NCBI RefSeq assembly: GCF_000789255.1
Contig: NZ_CP009552.1
Span: 1,364,001 to 1,428,000 of the forward strand
DNA from: Geoglobus acetivorans
GTDB lineage: Archaea; Halobacteriota; Archaeoglobi; Archaeoglobales; Archaeoglobaceae
Direction of reading: 5' to 3'
DNA length: 64,000 nt
Made by a program: the position numbers and the translations under genes. Below are positions 30,139 to 39,543 of the stretch, in pieces (the stretch's first letter is position 1; each line of letters begins with the position of its first letter). The notes beneath the pieces are model-generated. The model ran no database searches, was not told where the DNA came from, and saw nothing but the letters and a program-made list of their open reading frames with translations.

Positions 30139-32133
30139 CTACCCCCGACTCTGATTATCTCTGCTCTTCCACTCGAGATAGCTGCAGTAAGGGCAGAACG
30201 TCCATGATTTGCCCTTTGAAGGCCTGATTCTGAGAATAGACATGTCATGCTTATCGCATTTTCTGGCTGTGATCTCAAGCCTCCCCTTCTGCGGTAAGGG
30301 CAGTGTAAATCTGCATTCAGGATAGGATGTGCATCCGATAAATCTCCCTCTCGCTTTCCTTATCTCAAGGTCTTTGCCGCATTCTGGGCATTTTCCGACA
30401 ACCCTGTCCTTTCTGACACCCTCACGTATTGCCTTTCCAAGCTCCTCTTCATTGACGTTATCCAGGACGTCCTCGAGGAATTTTGCGCTTTCCTCAACAA
30501 CTACCCTCTGATCCTGCCTTCCTTCTTCAATCTTATCCATATCCTCCTCCAGCTTTGCAGTCATGTCGGGGAGGGTTATAACCTCGGCTTCCTTTTTGAG
30601 TGCATCTATAACAGCAAAGGCCACTTCAGTCGGTTTCAGAGGGTTGCCCCTTATGTATCCTCTCGAATAGAGCTTTCTCAGGATTTCGTGCCTTGTAGAC
30701 TTTGTTCCGAGGTTGTACTTTTCCATGAGCTTTATTATTGAACTCATCGTGTATCTGCCGGGCGGTTTTGTCTTCTTTTCCTCGATTCTCTTTGAGAGCA
30801 CTTTCAGGGTCTGACCCTCATGCAATACGGGCAAAAAGCTCTCCTCAGCCTTGTAATAAATGTATATTGCCCTCCATCCCGGATTTACCAGCTGTTTTCC
30901 TGTTGCCTTGAAAATCTCACCACTGGCGTCAATTTCCACCTGTCTCACCGCCCACAGTGCGTCAGGAGCGAGAGTGGCAAGGAATCTCCTCACAACAAGC
31001 TCGTAAATTCTCCACTCATCTTTGGAAAGGTCTTTTCTGCTCGCCACATCGACGGGATGGATTGGTGGGTGATCCTTCGTCTCCTTCTTACCCCTTGACG
31101 GTTTCATGTGCGCTAAAGCAATTTCCGCCTCAGCCTTGAACTCCGAATTCAGAAATTTGCTCACGATCGCTTTCAGATTTATTGATGGCGGATAAACGGT
31201 ATTGTCCGTCCTGGGATAGGATATGTAACCATTCATGTAAAGGTTTTCAGCAATGCTCATCGCCTTATCTGGAGCCATGAACTTGCCAGCCTCCCTCAGA
31301 AACTCGGTTGTGTTGAACGGTATCGGCTTCCTTTCAGAAACATCCTTTTCGACGTACTTCTTTACGACAGCATTATCACCGATCCTTGAAAACGCCTCTT
31401 CCGCTTCTTCTTTCTTCAGAAATCTTTTAATGTGTTTGGCAGAAAACTTCTCTCCGTTTTTGAACTCTGCAAAAATTTCCCAGTATGGAATGGGCTTGAA
31501 TTGCTGAATCTCCCTCTCTCTTTCGACTATAAATCTGAGAGTCGGAGACTGCACCCTTCCAACGCTCAGAAAATCCTTTCCAAGCCTTCCTGATGAAAGG
31601 GAAAGAAGTCTCGTGAGCAGCGCACCCCACATGAGATCCACAATCTGTCTCGTCTCTGCCGCCTTGGCGAGATTGAAGTTTATCTCTGTCGTGCTGGAAA
31701 ATGCCTTTTTTATCTCCTGAGGGGTGATGGCAGAGTATTTTGCTCTATCGGCTTTAACTGATGGATTTGCCTTTTTTATGATTTCCAGAGCCTCTACTCC
31801 AATCAGCTCTCCTTCCCTGTCATAATCCGTCGCGATGGTTACTCTCTCTGCTTTCTGTGCAAGCTGAGACAGGGCTTTCGCAATATTTCTCGCCTTCACC
31901 TTCTTTACCAGATCTGCCTTAAGCAACGACTTTAACGGAACCTTGCTCCAGTTGTTGTATTCCTTTGGATAATCAAGCTCAACTATGTGTCCTCTCAATC
32001 CAACAACCGCATTTTTTTCATCCTGCGAGAAATAAACGTTAACTCCGTCTATCTTCCTTACCTTAACCTTGCCGAAGAGAATTCCGGCTATCCTCCTGGC
32101 GGTGTTGTCCTTCTCAGTTACTATCAGCCACAT
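30139..32133 (-). CDS. topA: DNA topoisomerase I (type IA)
   Basis: The 664-residue protein has the TOPRIM start LIVTEKDNTARRIAGILFG, YDREGELIGVEAL, the active-site tyrosine in NGYISYPRTDN, and two C-terminal zinc fingers: CPECGKDLEIRKARGRFIGC and CDKHDMS with CPYC. It relaxes negative supercoils. The ATG at 32133 (MWLIVTEKDN) is preferred to one five codons upstream. It overlaps the CYTH gene by 20 bases. Reverse gyrase is a different enzyme and is not in the window. Confidence 0.95.
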   Translation of the reverse strand: MWLIVTEKDNTARRIAGILFGKVKVRKIDGVNVYFSQDEKNAVVGLRGHIVELDYPKEYNNWSKVPLKSLLKADLVKKVKARNIAKALSQLAQKAERVTIATDYDREGELIGVEALEIIKKANPSVKADRAKYSAITPQEIKKAFSSTTEINFNLAKAAETRQIVDLMWGALLTRLLSLSSGRLGKDFLSVGRVQSPTLRFIVEREREIQQFKPIPYWEIFAEFKNGEKFSAKHIKRFLKKEEAEEAFSRIGDNAVVKKYVEKDVSERKPIPFNTTEFLREAGKFMAPDKAMSIAENLYMNGYISYPRTDNTVYPPSINLKAIVSKFLNSEFKAEAEIALAHMKPSRGKKETKDHPPIHPVDVASRKDLSKDEWRIYELVVRRFLATLAPDALWAVRQVEIDASGEIFKATGKQLVNPGWRAIYIYYKAEESFLPVLHEGQTLKVLSKRIEEKKTKPPGRYTMSSIIKLMEKYNLGTKSTRHEILRKLYSRGYIRGNPLKPTEVAFAVIDALKKEAEVITLPDMTAKLEEDMDKIEEGRQDQRVVVEESAKFLEDVLDNVNEEELGKAIREGVRKDRVVGKCPECGKDLEIRKARGRFIGCTSYPECRFTLPLPQKGRLEITARKCDKHDMSILRIRPSKGKSWTFCPYCSYLEWKSRDNQSRG

Positions 32134-32641
32134 CCAGAACCATCTCAAGGTATGACTTTCTTATGCTTTTCTCTCCACCAAGCCCAAGCATTTCAGCATA
32201 CTTGAAAATCCTCCTTTTTGCATCCTCGACATCATCGCTCTCAATCTCAAGCTCAACAAAGCTCCCAACACCCTCAAGATGGTCGAGACAGATTACAACA
32301 TCTCCATCTCTGTAGATCTTCCTTTTTTTCACAACTTCCCCTGCCTTTCTGAATCCCAGTTTTTCAAGTATTTTCCTTGCTGTTTCAGAGTCGTCCAGCC
32401 TCACCTTAAACTCTTCCCTCGTTTTCGTCTCCAAGTCAATTTTCCTGCCCTTATATGTCAGCGTTATGCCCTCAACATCTCTTCTGATTCTGAGAGCCTC
32501 ATCGGTTTCACGAAAATCCCTGCATGGATGATTGAAATAATAATCGTGCTCAATCTTTTCTATTACAAATTCAGCCCTATCCCTCAAAATCCTCTCGATT
32601 TTTTCGGGGTCCGAGATTCTGAATTTAATCTCAACTTCCAT
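32114..32641 (-). CDS. CYTH-domain (CyaB/ThTPase-like) phosphohydrolase
   Basis: The 175 residues start MEVEIKFRI, giving the ExExK signature of CYTH enzymes, and contain ALRIRRDVEGITLTYKG and LDHLEGVGSFVELEIES, which supply the Arg/Lys and Glu of the tunnel that binds triphosphates. Class IV adenylate cyclase, thiamine triphosphatase and inorganic triphosphatase all share this fold, and archaeal members are mostly of unknown substrate. A TATA (GTTATAAGT) near 32660-32668 fits a leaderless start. It overlaps topA. Confidence 0.9.
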   Translation of the reverse strand: MEVEIKFRISDPEKIERILRDRAEFVIEKIEHDYYFNHPCRDFRETDEALRIRRDVEGITLTYKGRKIDLETKTREEFKVRLDDSETARKILEKLGFRKAGEVVKKRKIYRDGDVVICLDHLEGVGSFVELEIESDDVEDAKRRIFKYAEMLGLGGEKSIRKSYLEMVLDVADSN

Positions 32642-32721
32642 AACGCCCCTTTAATGGTAAACTTATAACCTTAACCATACTTTTTTAAATCCAGTATTTG
32701 AGTGGGTCTCAGGTGGTAACA

Positions 32722-33459
32722 ATGATCAAAAAGGGAGACTTTGTCAGGGTAAGCTATACCGCAAAGCTTGAGGATGGAACCGTGATAGACTCCACAGACG
32801 AAAGCGTGGCGAAGGAGCACGGAGTCTATGAGGAGGGAGCAAGATACGGCAGCATTGTTGTCGTGGTTGGAGAGGGGCATGTGCTTAAGGGTCTCGATGA
32901 GGACCTTGAAGGAAAGGAGGCAGGCTACAAGGGAAGCGTGGAGGTCCCTCCGGAAAAAGCGTTCGGAGAATATAACCCGGATAACAAGGAAGTAATTTCA
33001 ATAACAAAATTCAAGGAAAGGCCTGTTCCGGGCCAGAGAGTCCAGGTTGGAGAAAAGGTTGGTACCGTTGAGAAGGTTATTGGGAGGAGAGCCATTGTTG
33101 ATTTCAATCATCCGCTCGCAGGGAAGAAAATCATATTCGAATACGAGATTGAGGAGATTATAGAAAAGCCTGAAGAGAAGATAAAATACCTCTTCCTGAT
33201 CTACACCGGGAGAGAGCTTGAGCCAAAAATCGAGGATGGAAAGGTTATTGTCGAAGTTCCTAAGGATGCCTCATTCAACCAGTACTTCCTGCTGGGCAAA
33301 TACACAGTTGTGGATCAGATCTTCAAGCACATAGAGGGTGTTGGAGAAGTCGTGTTCATGGAGGTCTTTGAAAAACCGGAAGAGAAGAAAGAAGAGCAAA
33401 ACGACACAGAGGCAGAAAAAGAACAGAAATCTGAAGACACAGAAGAAGAGAAAGAATAA
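32722..33459 (+). CDS. FKBP-type peptidyl-prolyl isomerase (SlyD-like, long archaeal form)
   Basis: The 245-residue protein begins with a FKBP domain interrupted by an IF chaperone domain (VRVSYTAKLEDGTVIDST, VVVGEGHVLKGLDEDLEG, PPEKAFGEYNP, PGQRVQVG). It goes on with a second archaeal domain (YLFLIYTGRELEPKIEDGKVIVEV) and a very acidic Glu-rich tail from about residue 220. This is the large 25-30 kDa archaeal FKBP. The ATG at 32722 follows an AGGTGGT site. It folds proteins in the cytoplasm. The last gene of its strand here, it meets the CoA-ligase gene end to end. Confidence 0.93.
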   Translation: MIKKGDFVRVSYTAKLEDGTVIDSTDESVAKEHGVYEEGARYGSIVVVVGEGHVLKGLDEDLEGKEAGYKGSVEVPPEKAFGEYNPDNKEVISITKFKERPVPGQRVQVGEKVGTVEKVIGRRAIVDFNHPLAGKKIIFEYEIEEIIEKPEEKIKYLFLIYTGRELEPKIEDGKVIVEVPKDASFNQYFLLGKYTVVDQIFKHIEGVGEVVFMEVFEKPEEKKEEQNDTEAEKEQKSEDTEEEKE

Positions 33460-33464
33460 AAACC

Positions 33465-34778
33465 CTACAATTCTTTTCTTAAATCAAGAACCCTTTTTGC
33501 TTTTCCTTCAAATCTTTCAAGGGTCCCCTTCTCAACAAGATCCACATTCACCCTTATGCTGAGTTCCTTCTGCAACGCCCGCATGACATTATTCCTGATC
33601 CTGCTGAAGTCCCTCAGTTCACCCGTAAAGATTTCATCTCTCATCTCCACTCTGACAGTAATTTCATCGAGGCTGCCATTTCTCGTTATCACAACCTGAA
33701 AATGATCTCCAACCTCAGGCAGATTCATTAAAACATGCTCAATCTGGCTCGGATAGACGTTTATTCCCCTGACCACAATCATGTCGTCTGCCCTGCCAAT
33801 TATCCTGTGAATCCTGGGATGAGTTCTGCCACAGGAACACCTGTCATACTCCATCAGGTATGTGATATCTCCCGTCCTGTATCTCAGCAGGGGCATTGCT
33901 TCCTTTGTCAGCGGAGTTAAAACAAGCTCACCCTTTTCACCTTCTCCAAGCTGTTCGCCCGTTTCAGGATCAACAATTTCAACCAGGTAGTGATCATGCC
34001 AGATGTGCAGCCCATTCTGTTCCCCGCACTCGAAGGCAACTCCCGGACCATTCATCTCACTCAAACCATAGCTATCGAAGGCTTTCAAATCAAACGCTTC
34101 CTCAAGCCTTTTCCTGGTGCTGTCGCTCCAAGGCTCTGCCCCGAAACATCCGATACGGAGGGGGAGGCTTTGAGTGTCTATGCCCTTTTCCTCCGCAACC
34201 TCCTTTATTCTGAGAGCATAGCTCGGGGTTGCATGGATGACCGTGGTGCCGAAATCCACCATGTACTGAAGCTGTTTCTCGGTGTTACCGGTACCTGTGG
34301 GAACCACCATCGCCCCTATTCTCTCAGCGGCATAGTGAAAGCCCAGTCCTCCAGTAAAGAGTGTGTAGCTGACAAGATTTTGAAAAACATCTCCCCTCCT
34401 CACTCCAACCATGTAAAGACATCTCGCAACCATGTTTATCCAGTTCTCAAGGTCCCTCTCAGTGTAGGCAACGACTTTGGGCTTTCCCGAAGTTCCTGAA
34501 GACATGTGAATTCGAACAAGCTCGGATTTATCGACAGCCATCAGGCCAAATGGATAATTCGCTCTCAGATCATCTTTCGTCGTGAAGGGAAGCTTGACAA
34601 CGTCTTCTATCCTCCTGATGTCATGGGGAGTGATATCCATTTCCCTCATCTTTTTCCTGTAAAAGGGGACATTATCATAAGCCCGCCTGACAACCCATCT
34701 CAGCCTCTTGACCTGAAGCTCCTCAAGCTGATTCAGGGGCATGATTTCCTCACGTTGCCAATAGCTACCAAATGGCAT
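33465..34778 (-). CDS. Phenylacetate-CoA ligase-like adenylate-forming enzyme
   Basis: The protein is 437 residues from the ATG at 34778. It has PaaK-family marks: NVPFYRKKMREMDI, the ATP-binding MSSGTSGKPKVVAYTERDL and a C-terminal VVRGINVYPSQIEHVLM with the CoA-binding part. Such enzymes activate aryl or other organic acids as CoA thioesters; phenylacetate is the name of the family, not a proven substrate here. A TTTTAAAAC box at about 34800-34808 lies 26 bases before the ATG. The longer upstream open frame to 34928 is not used in my view. The 268 bases before the next gene hold only promoters. Confidence 0.86.
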   Translation of the reverse strand: MPFGSYWQREEIMPLNQLEELQVKRLRWVVRRAYDNVPFYRKKMREMDITPHDIRRIEDVVKLPFTTKDDLRANYPFGLMAVDKSELVRIHMSSGTSGKPKVVAYTERDLENWINMVARCLYMVGVRRGDVFQNLVSYTLFTGGLGFHYAAERIGAMVVPTGTGNTEKQLQYMVDFGTTVIHATPSYALRIKEVAEEKGIDTQSLPLRIGCFGAEPWSDSTRKRLEEAFDLKAFDSYGLSEMNGPGVAFECGEQNGLHIWHDHYLVEIVDPETGEQLGEGEKGELVLTPLTKEAMPLLRYRTGDITYLMEYDRCSCGRTHPRIHRIIGRADDMIVVRGINVYPSQIEHVLMNLPEVGDHFQVVITRNGSLDEITVRVEMRDEIFTGELRDFSRIRNNVMRALQKELSIRVNVDLVEKGTLERFEGKAKRVLDLRKEL

Positions 34779-35046
34779 ACTTTGGACATCGGTGCATGAG
34801 GTTTTAAAAAATTTATCTAAAAGAGACGAAGTTGATTCCAGAGACGTTTCACTATCAGGTTGGGTAAAAGGTACCGGTATTGCTGCCAAATTACCGAATC
34901 TGCATTTTCGGGATTGAAGCACAGCCAATGGAATTGAGTTTCATAAAGAAGAATAATATCGCCCGTAAGATTGCGAAATTGGGACATGTATTGCGGATTC
35001 ATATTCCAAAAATAATTTATATTGAATTTATCAAAAATACTGTTGG

Positions 35047-35532
35047 ATGACCCAGTTAGTCGTAAATCTGAACAGCAAGATTCTCGCAAGGTTGCTCGCA
35101 AGGGCGTATGTGGCAGAACACACAGAATGCGAGGCCATTTCCGAGACCATGCTTCAGCTGGGAGACGAGAACATATCCAAGTCGTTTTTCAACCTGATAA
35201 AAGACAATGAGATCCACAAGATGATGATTGAAAATGTAATCGAAAGATTGAGCTTCAGTATTGAAGATTTCAAAGAGTATTCCATCAGAACAATAGGAGT
35301 AAAAAAGTTCGATTTTACGGAAGACTTTACAACCCAGCAGTTAAACGAGATACTCAAATGGGAGAGATGGGCAAGAGACTACTACCGGAACCTGCTTGAG
35401 CAGGACTTCTCCCAGATATCACAGGAACTCGGGGAGGAGACTGCAGAATTCGTGAAAGATACACTCAGAAAACTCATCCAGTGGGAAGAGATGCACATAA
35501 AACTGATAGAAGACCTGATGTCCAAAGCGTGA
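35047..35532 (+). CDS. Ferritin-like helical protein
   Basis: This 161-residue all-helical protein has paired Glu/His sites spread as in ferritin-like diiron proteins: AEHTECEAISETM, NEIHKMMIENVIE and WERWARDYYRN, with QWEEMHIKLIEDL at the end (E-x2-H type pairs). A four-helix bundle that binds two irons is likely, close to rubrerythrin or bacterioferritin-like proteins but without the rubredoxin tail. Its role may be iron storage or peroxide removal. A TATA (AATTTATATTG) near 35013-35022 lies about 29 bases upstream. Confidence 0.72.
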   Translation: MTQLVVNLNSKILARLLARAYVAEHTECEAISETMLQLGDENISKSFFNLIKDNEIHKMMIENVIERLSFSIEDFKEYSIRTIGVKKFDFTEDFTTQQLNEILKWERWARDYYRNLLEQDFSQISQELGEETAEFVKDTLRKLIQWEEMHIKLIEDLMSKA

Positions 35533-35551
35533 GGTAAAAAATAGGAAAGAA

Positions 35552-35755
35552 TCAGAGCTGGCTTGTTGCGAGCTTGATGTCCTCAATCTTGACTGTCTTC
35601 CTGCCAGAATGCTTGGCAAGCTCTACAGCCTTCTTAGCAACCTGAAGAGCATAGTCCTCTATTGCCTCCGCCAGTGCTTTCTTTGCATCCTCACTAACCC
35701 TCTGCGCACCAGCCTGCCTAATAATCCTCTCAACTGGAGCAAGTGGCAGTTCCAT
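35552..35755 (-). CDS. Archaeal histone
   Basis: The 67-residue protein is a single histone fold: [33 protein letters not shown] followed by [15 protein letters not shown]. It has no tails and is the HMf/HTa-like kind that forms dimers and longer polymers on DNA. A GAGGTG site precedes the ATG. It sits on its own strand between two plus-strand genes. It is one of the few histones expected in the genome. Confidence 0.97.
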   Translation of the reverse strand: MELPLAPVERIIRQAGAQRVSEDAKKALAEAIEDYALQVAKKAVELAKHSGRKTVKIEDIKLATSQL

Positions 35756-35952
35756 CAAAACACCTCCTTAGCTTTTTTCGAGTATAAATTAAGTAATTCC
35801 ATTATATAAATTTTTGGGTTGTTTCGGGATGAGACTGAACTCAGTTCAACCAATAAAAGATGTTACCAATCACATCACCAATTCGATATTCCTTCAACGC
35901 TCCATTGAGGAAAATCAGCAAACTTTATACTCAGGACAGTATTACTGCCAGT

Positions 35953-36444
35953 ATGGAAAGGCTGTTTGCCCCATGGAGAATAAGATACATCCAGGCTCCA
36001 AAATACGAAGGCTGTATTTTCTGCGATTTTCCAGGAGAAAACAGAGACGAAGATAGGTTGATATTATTCAGGGGGAAGAGAAATTTTGTCATAATGAACA
36101 ACTACCCCTACAACCCGGGACATGTGATGGTGGCTCCTTTCAGACATGTTGGCAATCTTGAAGACCTGAGTCAGGAGGAGCTTACAGAGATGATGAGGCT
36201 CGCCCAGACCTGCACAAAGGTCATAAAAGAGGTCATGTCTCCTGATGGTTTCAATATCGGAATAAACATGGGCAAAGTTGCGGGAGCCGGAATAGAAGAG
36301 CATATCCACCTGCACATCGTGCCGAGATGGAATGGCGACACCAATTTCATGCCTGTGCTTGCAGATGTGCGGGTGATACCGGAGGCTGTTAAGGAGACCT
36401 ACAAAAAATTAAAAGATGGCTTTGAGAAATTCAGCGACCTTTGA
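35953..36444 (+). CDS. HIT-family nucleotide hydrolase/transferase
   Basis: The 163-residue protein carries the zinc site CIFC near the start, PYNPGHVMVAPFRH, and the catalytic HIHLHIVPRW (HxHxHxx). This matches archaeal HIT proteins that split AMP-linked substrates such as diadenosine polyphosphates. The ATG at 35953 follows a TTTATACT box by about 26 bases, so the longer frame from 35860 is not used. Its end overlaps the acyl-CoA dehydrogenase gene by 14 bases on the other strand. Confidence 0.92.
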   Translation: MERLFAPWRIRYIQAPKYEGCIFCDFPGENRDEDRLILFRGKRNFVIMNNYPYNPGHVMVAPFRHVGNLEDLSQEELTEMMRLAQTCTKVIKEVMSPDGFNIGINMGKVAGAGIEEHIHLHIVPRWNGDTNFMPVLADVRVIPEAVKETYKKLKDGFEKFSDL

Positions 36445-37603
36445 ACCCGAACAGATTCCTTGCAATTATGAGCTTCTCAACTTCTTTCGCTCCCTCATAG
36501 ATTTCAGTAATCTTGGCATCCCTGTAGAACTGATTCACAGGATACTCATCAATGTAGCCGTAGCCACCATGGAACTGCAACGCCCAGTTGGCGGTTTCAA
36601 CAGCAATTTCTCCGGCATACCATTTCGCCATTGCCGATAGAGTGTTGTCCGGCTTACCCTGCTCGACCTGAAGCGCTGCAGCTCTGTATGTAAGGGTTCT
36701 TGCCGCTTCGATCTTGGTCGCAAGCTCGGCAATCTTGAACTGAATGTACTGGAAAGCTGCCAGAGGCACTCCAAATGCCTTCCTCTGCTTCACATAATCG
36801 ATGACAAGCTTCAAAGCGCCCCTCGCAATTCCAACTGCCTGGGCGGCCACCCAGACTCTGCTGATGTCAAAGAATTCCATCATGTAGTAGAAGCCCTTAC
36901 CCTCCTCACCGACAAGGTTGCTTGCCGGAACTCTGACGTTGCTCAGGCTCACTTCTGCGGTGTCCGTCGCTCTTATGCCCATCTTGCCCTTTATCTTGTC
37001 CGCTTTATAGCCCTCTCTATCTGTTTCAACGATAAAGTAGCTTATGCCCCTGTGTCTTGTTTCAAAGCTTTCCAGCTCACTCGTTCTTGCAGTTACAAGA
37101 ATGAAGTCCGCTATCGAACCATTGGATATGAACTGCTTTGTGCCATTCAGCACCCATTCATTGCCGTCCTTAACCGCCCTCGTCTTGATGCTCGCCGAAT
37201 CACTGCCTGCATCCGGCTCCGTGTTTGCCATGCCCATTATCGCATCTCCGCTGGCAACCTTTGTAACGTACTGCTCTTTCTGCTCCTCACTGCCGTGCAG
37301 AAGGAGAATTTCAACTCCAAACGTTGGAAGGAGGCACGCAAGGCCGAGGCCCGGATTGACAGCCGAGAACTCCTCCATCACAATCATCTGTTCGATTGGC
37401 CCATAGCCTCCACCGCCATACTCTTCAGGAATCGAGACCGCATGGAACCCGAGCTTTGCGCACTTTTTGAAAAGCTCCCTTGGAAACTTCTCCTCTCTGT
37501 CACACTCTATCGCAAGCTCCGGTGTGAATTCCTTTTCAGCAAATTCCCTCGCAGCCCTTCTTATATCCTCCTGTTCCTCCGTAAACTGAAAGCTTATCGC
37601 CAT
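36431..37603 (-). CDS. Acyl-CoA dehydrogenase
   Basis: This FAD enzyme of 390 residues performs the first oxidation of fatty acyl-CoA. It starts FTEEQEDIRRAAREFAEKEF and shows MANTEPDAGSDSASIKT, AFGVPLAAFQYIQFKIAELATK and the C-terminal FHGGYGYIDEYPVNQFYRDAKITEIYEG, in which Glu acts as base. Electrons would pass to the EtfAB pair encoded 4 kb away. A leader of about 23 bases with GAGGTGGT precedes the ATG and a TATA (ATTATATAC) lies at 37649-37657. It runs opposite to the thiolase operon. Confidence 0.94.
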   Translation of the reverse strand: MAISFQFTEEQEDIRRAAREFAEKEFTPELAIECDREEKFPRELFKKCAKLGFHAVSIPEEYGGGGYGPIEQMIVMEEFSAVNPGLGLACLLPTFGVEILLLHGSEEQKEQYVTKVASGDAIMGMANTEPDAGSDSASIKTRAVKDGNEWVLNGTKQFISNGSIADFILVTARTSELESFETRHRGISYFIVETDREGYKADKIKGKMGIRATDTAEVSLSNVRVPASNLVGEEGKGFYYMMEFFDISRVWVAAQAVGIARGALKLVIDYVKQRKAFGVPLAAFQYIQFKIAELATKIEAARTLTYRAAALQVEQGKPDNTLSAMAKWYAGEIAVETANWALQFHGGYGYIDEYPVNQFYRDAKITEIYEGAKEVEKLIIARNLFGFKGR

Positions 37604-37844
37604 AACACCACCTCACAATCAAACGTGAAGATTTAGTGTATTTCGGAGTATATAATTTTTTTCGGTTGGATAATTTGTTTAACGGCTCCGTCAAAACATA
37701 GTAAAATATTTAAAAGAAAATTTGAAAAAATCTTAAAATTCATGACAGATTTGGCCAAAATAAAACGTTTTCCATTTTTTTCGAGGTGAAAAAGCCCGGA
37801 CAGCGTCAAAAGGCTTATATAATGAACTAATGTTACAAATAACT

Positions 37845-39029
37845 ATGGCAGTTGCAATTATTGGCGCCGGACAGACAAAGTTCGGCACAAGAAAAGACGT
37901 TAACATGCCAGAACTTGCATGGGAAGCCATTAAACAGGCAATGCAGACAGCAAACGTGGAACAGAAGGACATCGATTTTATGGTTGTGGGCAATGCCGGC
38001 ATGTGGAGCAGTGAAGCAGCAGTACCCGCCCTGATGTATGAATACGGCAAATTTGAGAATGTTGGGAGCATGAGAGTAGAGGCTGCATGCGCCACAGGAA
38101 ATGCCGCAATCAGGGTTGGTTACACGGCAATCGAGAGCGGTGAGGCAGATGCTGTGCTTATTCTCGGAGTCGAGAAGATGCAGGAATCACCAAACCCAAC
38201 AGTCATAGAGCTGATCGGAAGGTTTGGAAGCTATTTCTGGGAGTTTGAGAACCTCGGCCTCACGTTCCCCGGATACTACGCAATTCACGCAACAGCATAC
38301 ATGGCGAAGTATGGGGCAACTGAAGAAGACTTTGCAAAGGTAGCTGTGAAGAACCACCACTACGGGGCCAAGAACCCCTACGCCCAGTTCCAGAGAGAAA
38401 TAAAGCTTGAACAGGCACTTAACGCCCCGTATGTGGCCTGGCCATTCAAGCTATTCGACTGTTCTCCGATAACAGATGGTTCAGCAGCCGTAATTCTTGC
38501 AAGTGAGGAGAAGGTAAAGGAATGGGGCATCGAAGAGAAAATCTGGATACACAGCCAGGGTGTTGGCACTGGCACAGCCAACCTCAGCAGAAGAGAGAGC
38601 TTCACTTCTCTGAAGTCGGCATCATACGCTGCAGAGGTTGCCTACAAGAAGGCAGGAATTGATATAGACGCTCCATACAAGTACTTGGATGGAGCTGACG
38701 TCCATGACTGCTTCACAGCAGCCGAAGTTATCGCTTACGAGGATTTGAGATTTGCGAAGAGAGGAGAGGGTGTGCAGCTTGTGAGAGAGGAGCAGACATA
38801 CATAGGCGGAAGAATACCTGTCAATGTTGATGGCGGTCTGAAGGCCAAAGGACACCCGATTGGTGCTACTGGTGTCAGTCAGGCAGTGGAGGCATGGAAA
38901 CAGCTCCTCAGCAAGGCCGAGAACGGCAGGCAGGTTGATGTGAAGAACGGAAGATATCTCGCTCACAATGTTGGCGGAACAGGTCATTACAGCTATGTTA
39001 CAATATACGGGCTTGAAAAGCCGAGGTGA
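37845..39029 (+). CDS. Thiolase (acetyl-CoA acyltransferase, SCP-x type)
   Basis: The 394-residue protein is a thiolase of the archaeal SCP-x/non-classical type: MAVAIIGAGQTKFG at the start, VEAACATGNAAIRVG with the nucleophile Cys, and KGHPIGATGVSQ near the C-terminus with the catalytic His. It cleaves 3-ketoacyl-CoA or condenses acetyl-CoA. A TATA (CTTATATAATG, 37814-37824) lies 26 bases before the ATG. It heads the operon with the DUF35 partner protein, six bases downstream. Confidence 0.94.
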   Translation: MAVAIIGAGQTKFGTRKDVNMPELAWEAIKQAMQTANVEQKDIDFMVVGNAGMWSSEAAVPALMYEYGKFENVGSMRVEAACATGNAAIRVGYTAIESGEADAVLILGVEKMQESPNPTVIELIGRFGSYFWEFENLGLTFPGYYAIHATAYMAKYGATEEDFAKVAVKNHHYGAKNPYAQFQREIKLEQALNAPYVAWPFKLFDCSPITDGSAAVILASEEKVKEWGIEEKIWIHSQGVGTGTANLSRRESFTSLKSASYAAEVAYKKAGIDIDAPYKYLDGADVHDCFTAAEVIAYEDLRFAKRGEGVQLVREEQTYIGGRIPVNVDGGLKAKGHPIGATGVSQAVEAWKQLLSKAENGRQVDVKNGRYLAHNVGGTGHYSYVTIYGLEKPR

Positions 39030-39035
39030 TGAAGT

Positions 39036-39539
39036 ATGGAAGATTTGAGAAAAGCTGCTGAAACGAATATTAAGGAATACGGATTTCCGGTAGCGATAGA
39101 TGAGAAAAGCGGGGCCCTTCAGTGGGTCGATATGAGGGAACTCCACCTGAAGTACATAATATCAATCGAGAACATTCAGGAATTCTTCGAGGGGTTGAGA
39201 GATGGCAAGCTTCTCGCCACCAAGTGCAAGAAGTGCGGAGAACTGTTCTTCCCCCCACAAAAGGACTGTCCAACGTGCATGGACAGCGACATGGAGTGGT
39301 TCGAGCTGAAGAAGGAGGGTGTGCTCGAAACCCTGACAGTTATATTCGTCAGGCCTCCAAGCTTCTCCGCCTATGAGCCATACACGGTTGCGATTGCAAA
39401 ACTTGACGATGGTGTTAGAGTTACTGCATGGCTCAGAGGAGATCCGCAGAAGGTCAGACCTGGTCAGAGAGTAAAAATCGAAATCGCTAAAAGAAAGGAA
39501 GGATACCTGATGTACGAAATCGTTCCTGTTGAGGGGTGA
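39036..39539 (+). CDS. DUF35 zinc-ribbon/OB-fold protein, thiolase partner
   Basis: The 167 residues form a rubredoxin-like zinc ribbon CKKCGELFFPPQKDCPTC followed by an OB fold (LETLTVIFVRPPSFSAYEPYTVAIAKL). In archaea this protein forms a complex with thiolase and HMG-CoA synthase, giving a channel between them. The N-terminal 50 residues are an extra helical part. It starts 6 bases behind thiolase and overlaps the start region of the next fusion gene. Here the context is beta-oxidation rather than the mevalonate pathway. Confidence 0.91.
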   Translation: MEDLRKAAETNIKEYGFPVAIDEKSGALQWVDMRELHLKYIISIENIQEFFEGLRDGKLLATKCKKCGELFFPPQKDCPTCMDSDMEWFELKKEGVLETLTVIFVRPPSFSAYEPYTVAIAKLDDGVRVTAWLRGDPQKVRPGQRVKIEIAKRKEGYLMYEIVPVEG

Positions 39540-39543
39540 TAGA

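Noticed and set aside
33465-34928. Longer 487-residue version of the CoA ligase
   Set aside because: The first 50 residues do not look like the family and the TATA box at about 34804 would lie inside the coding part.
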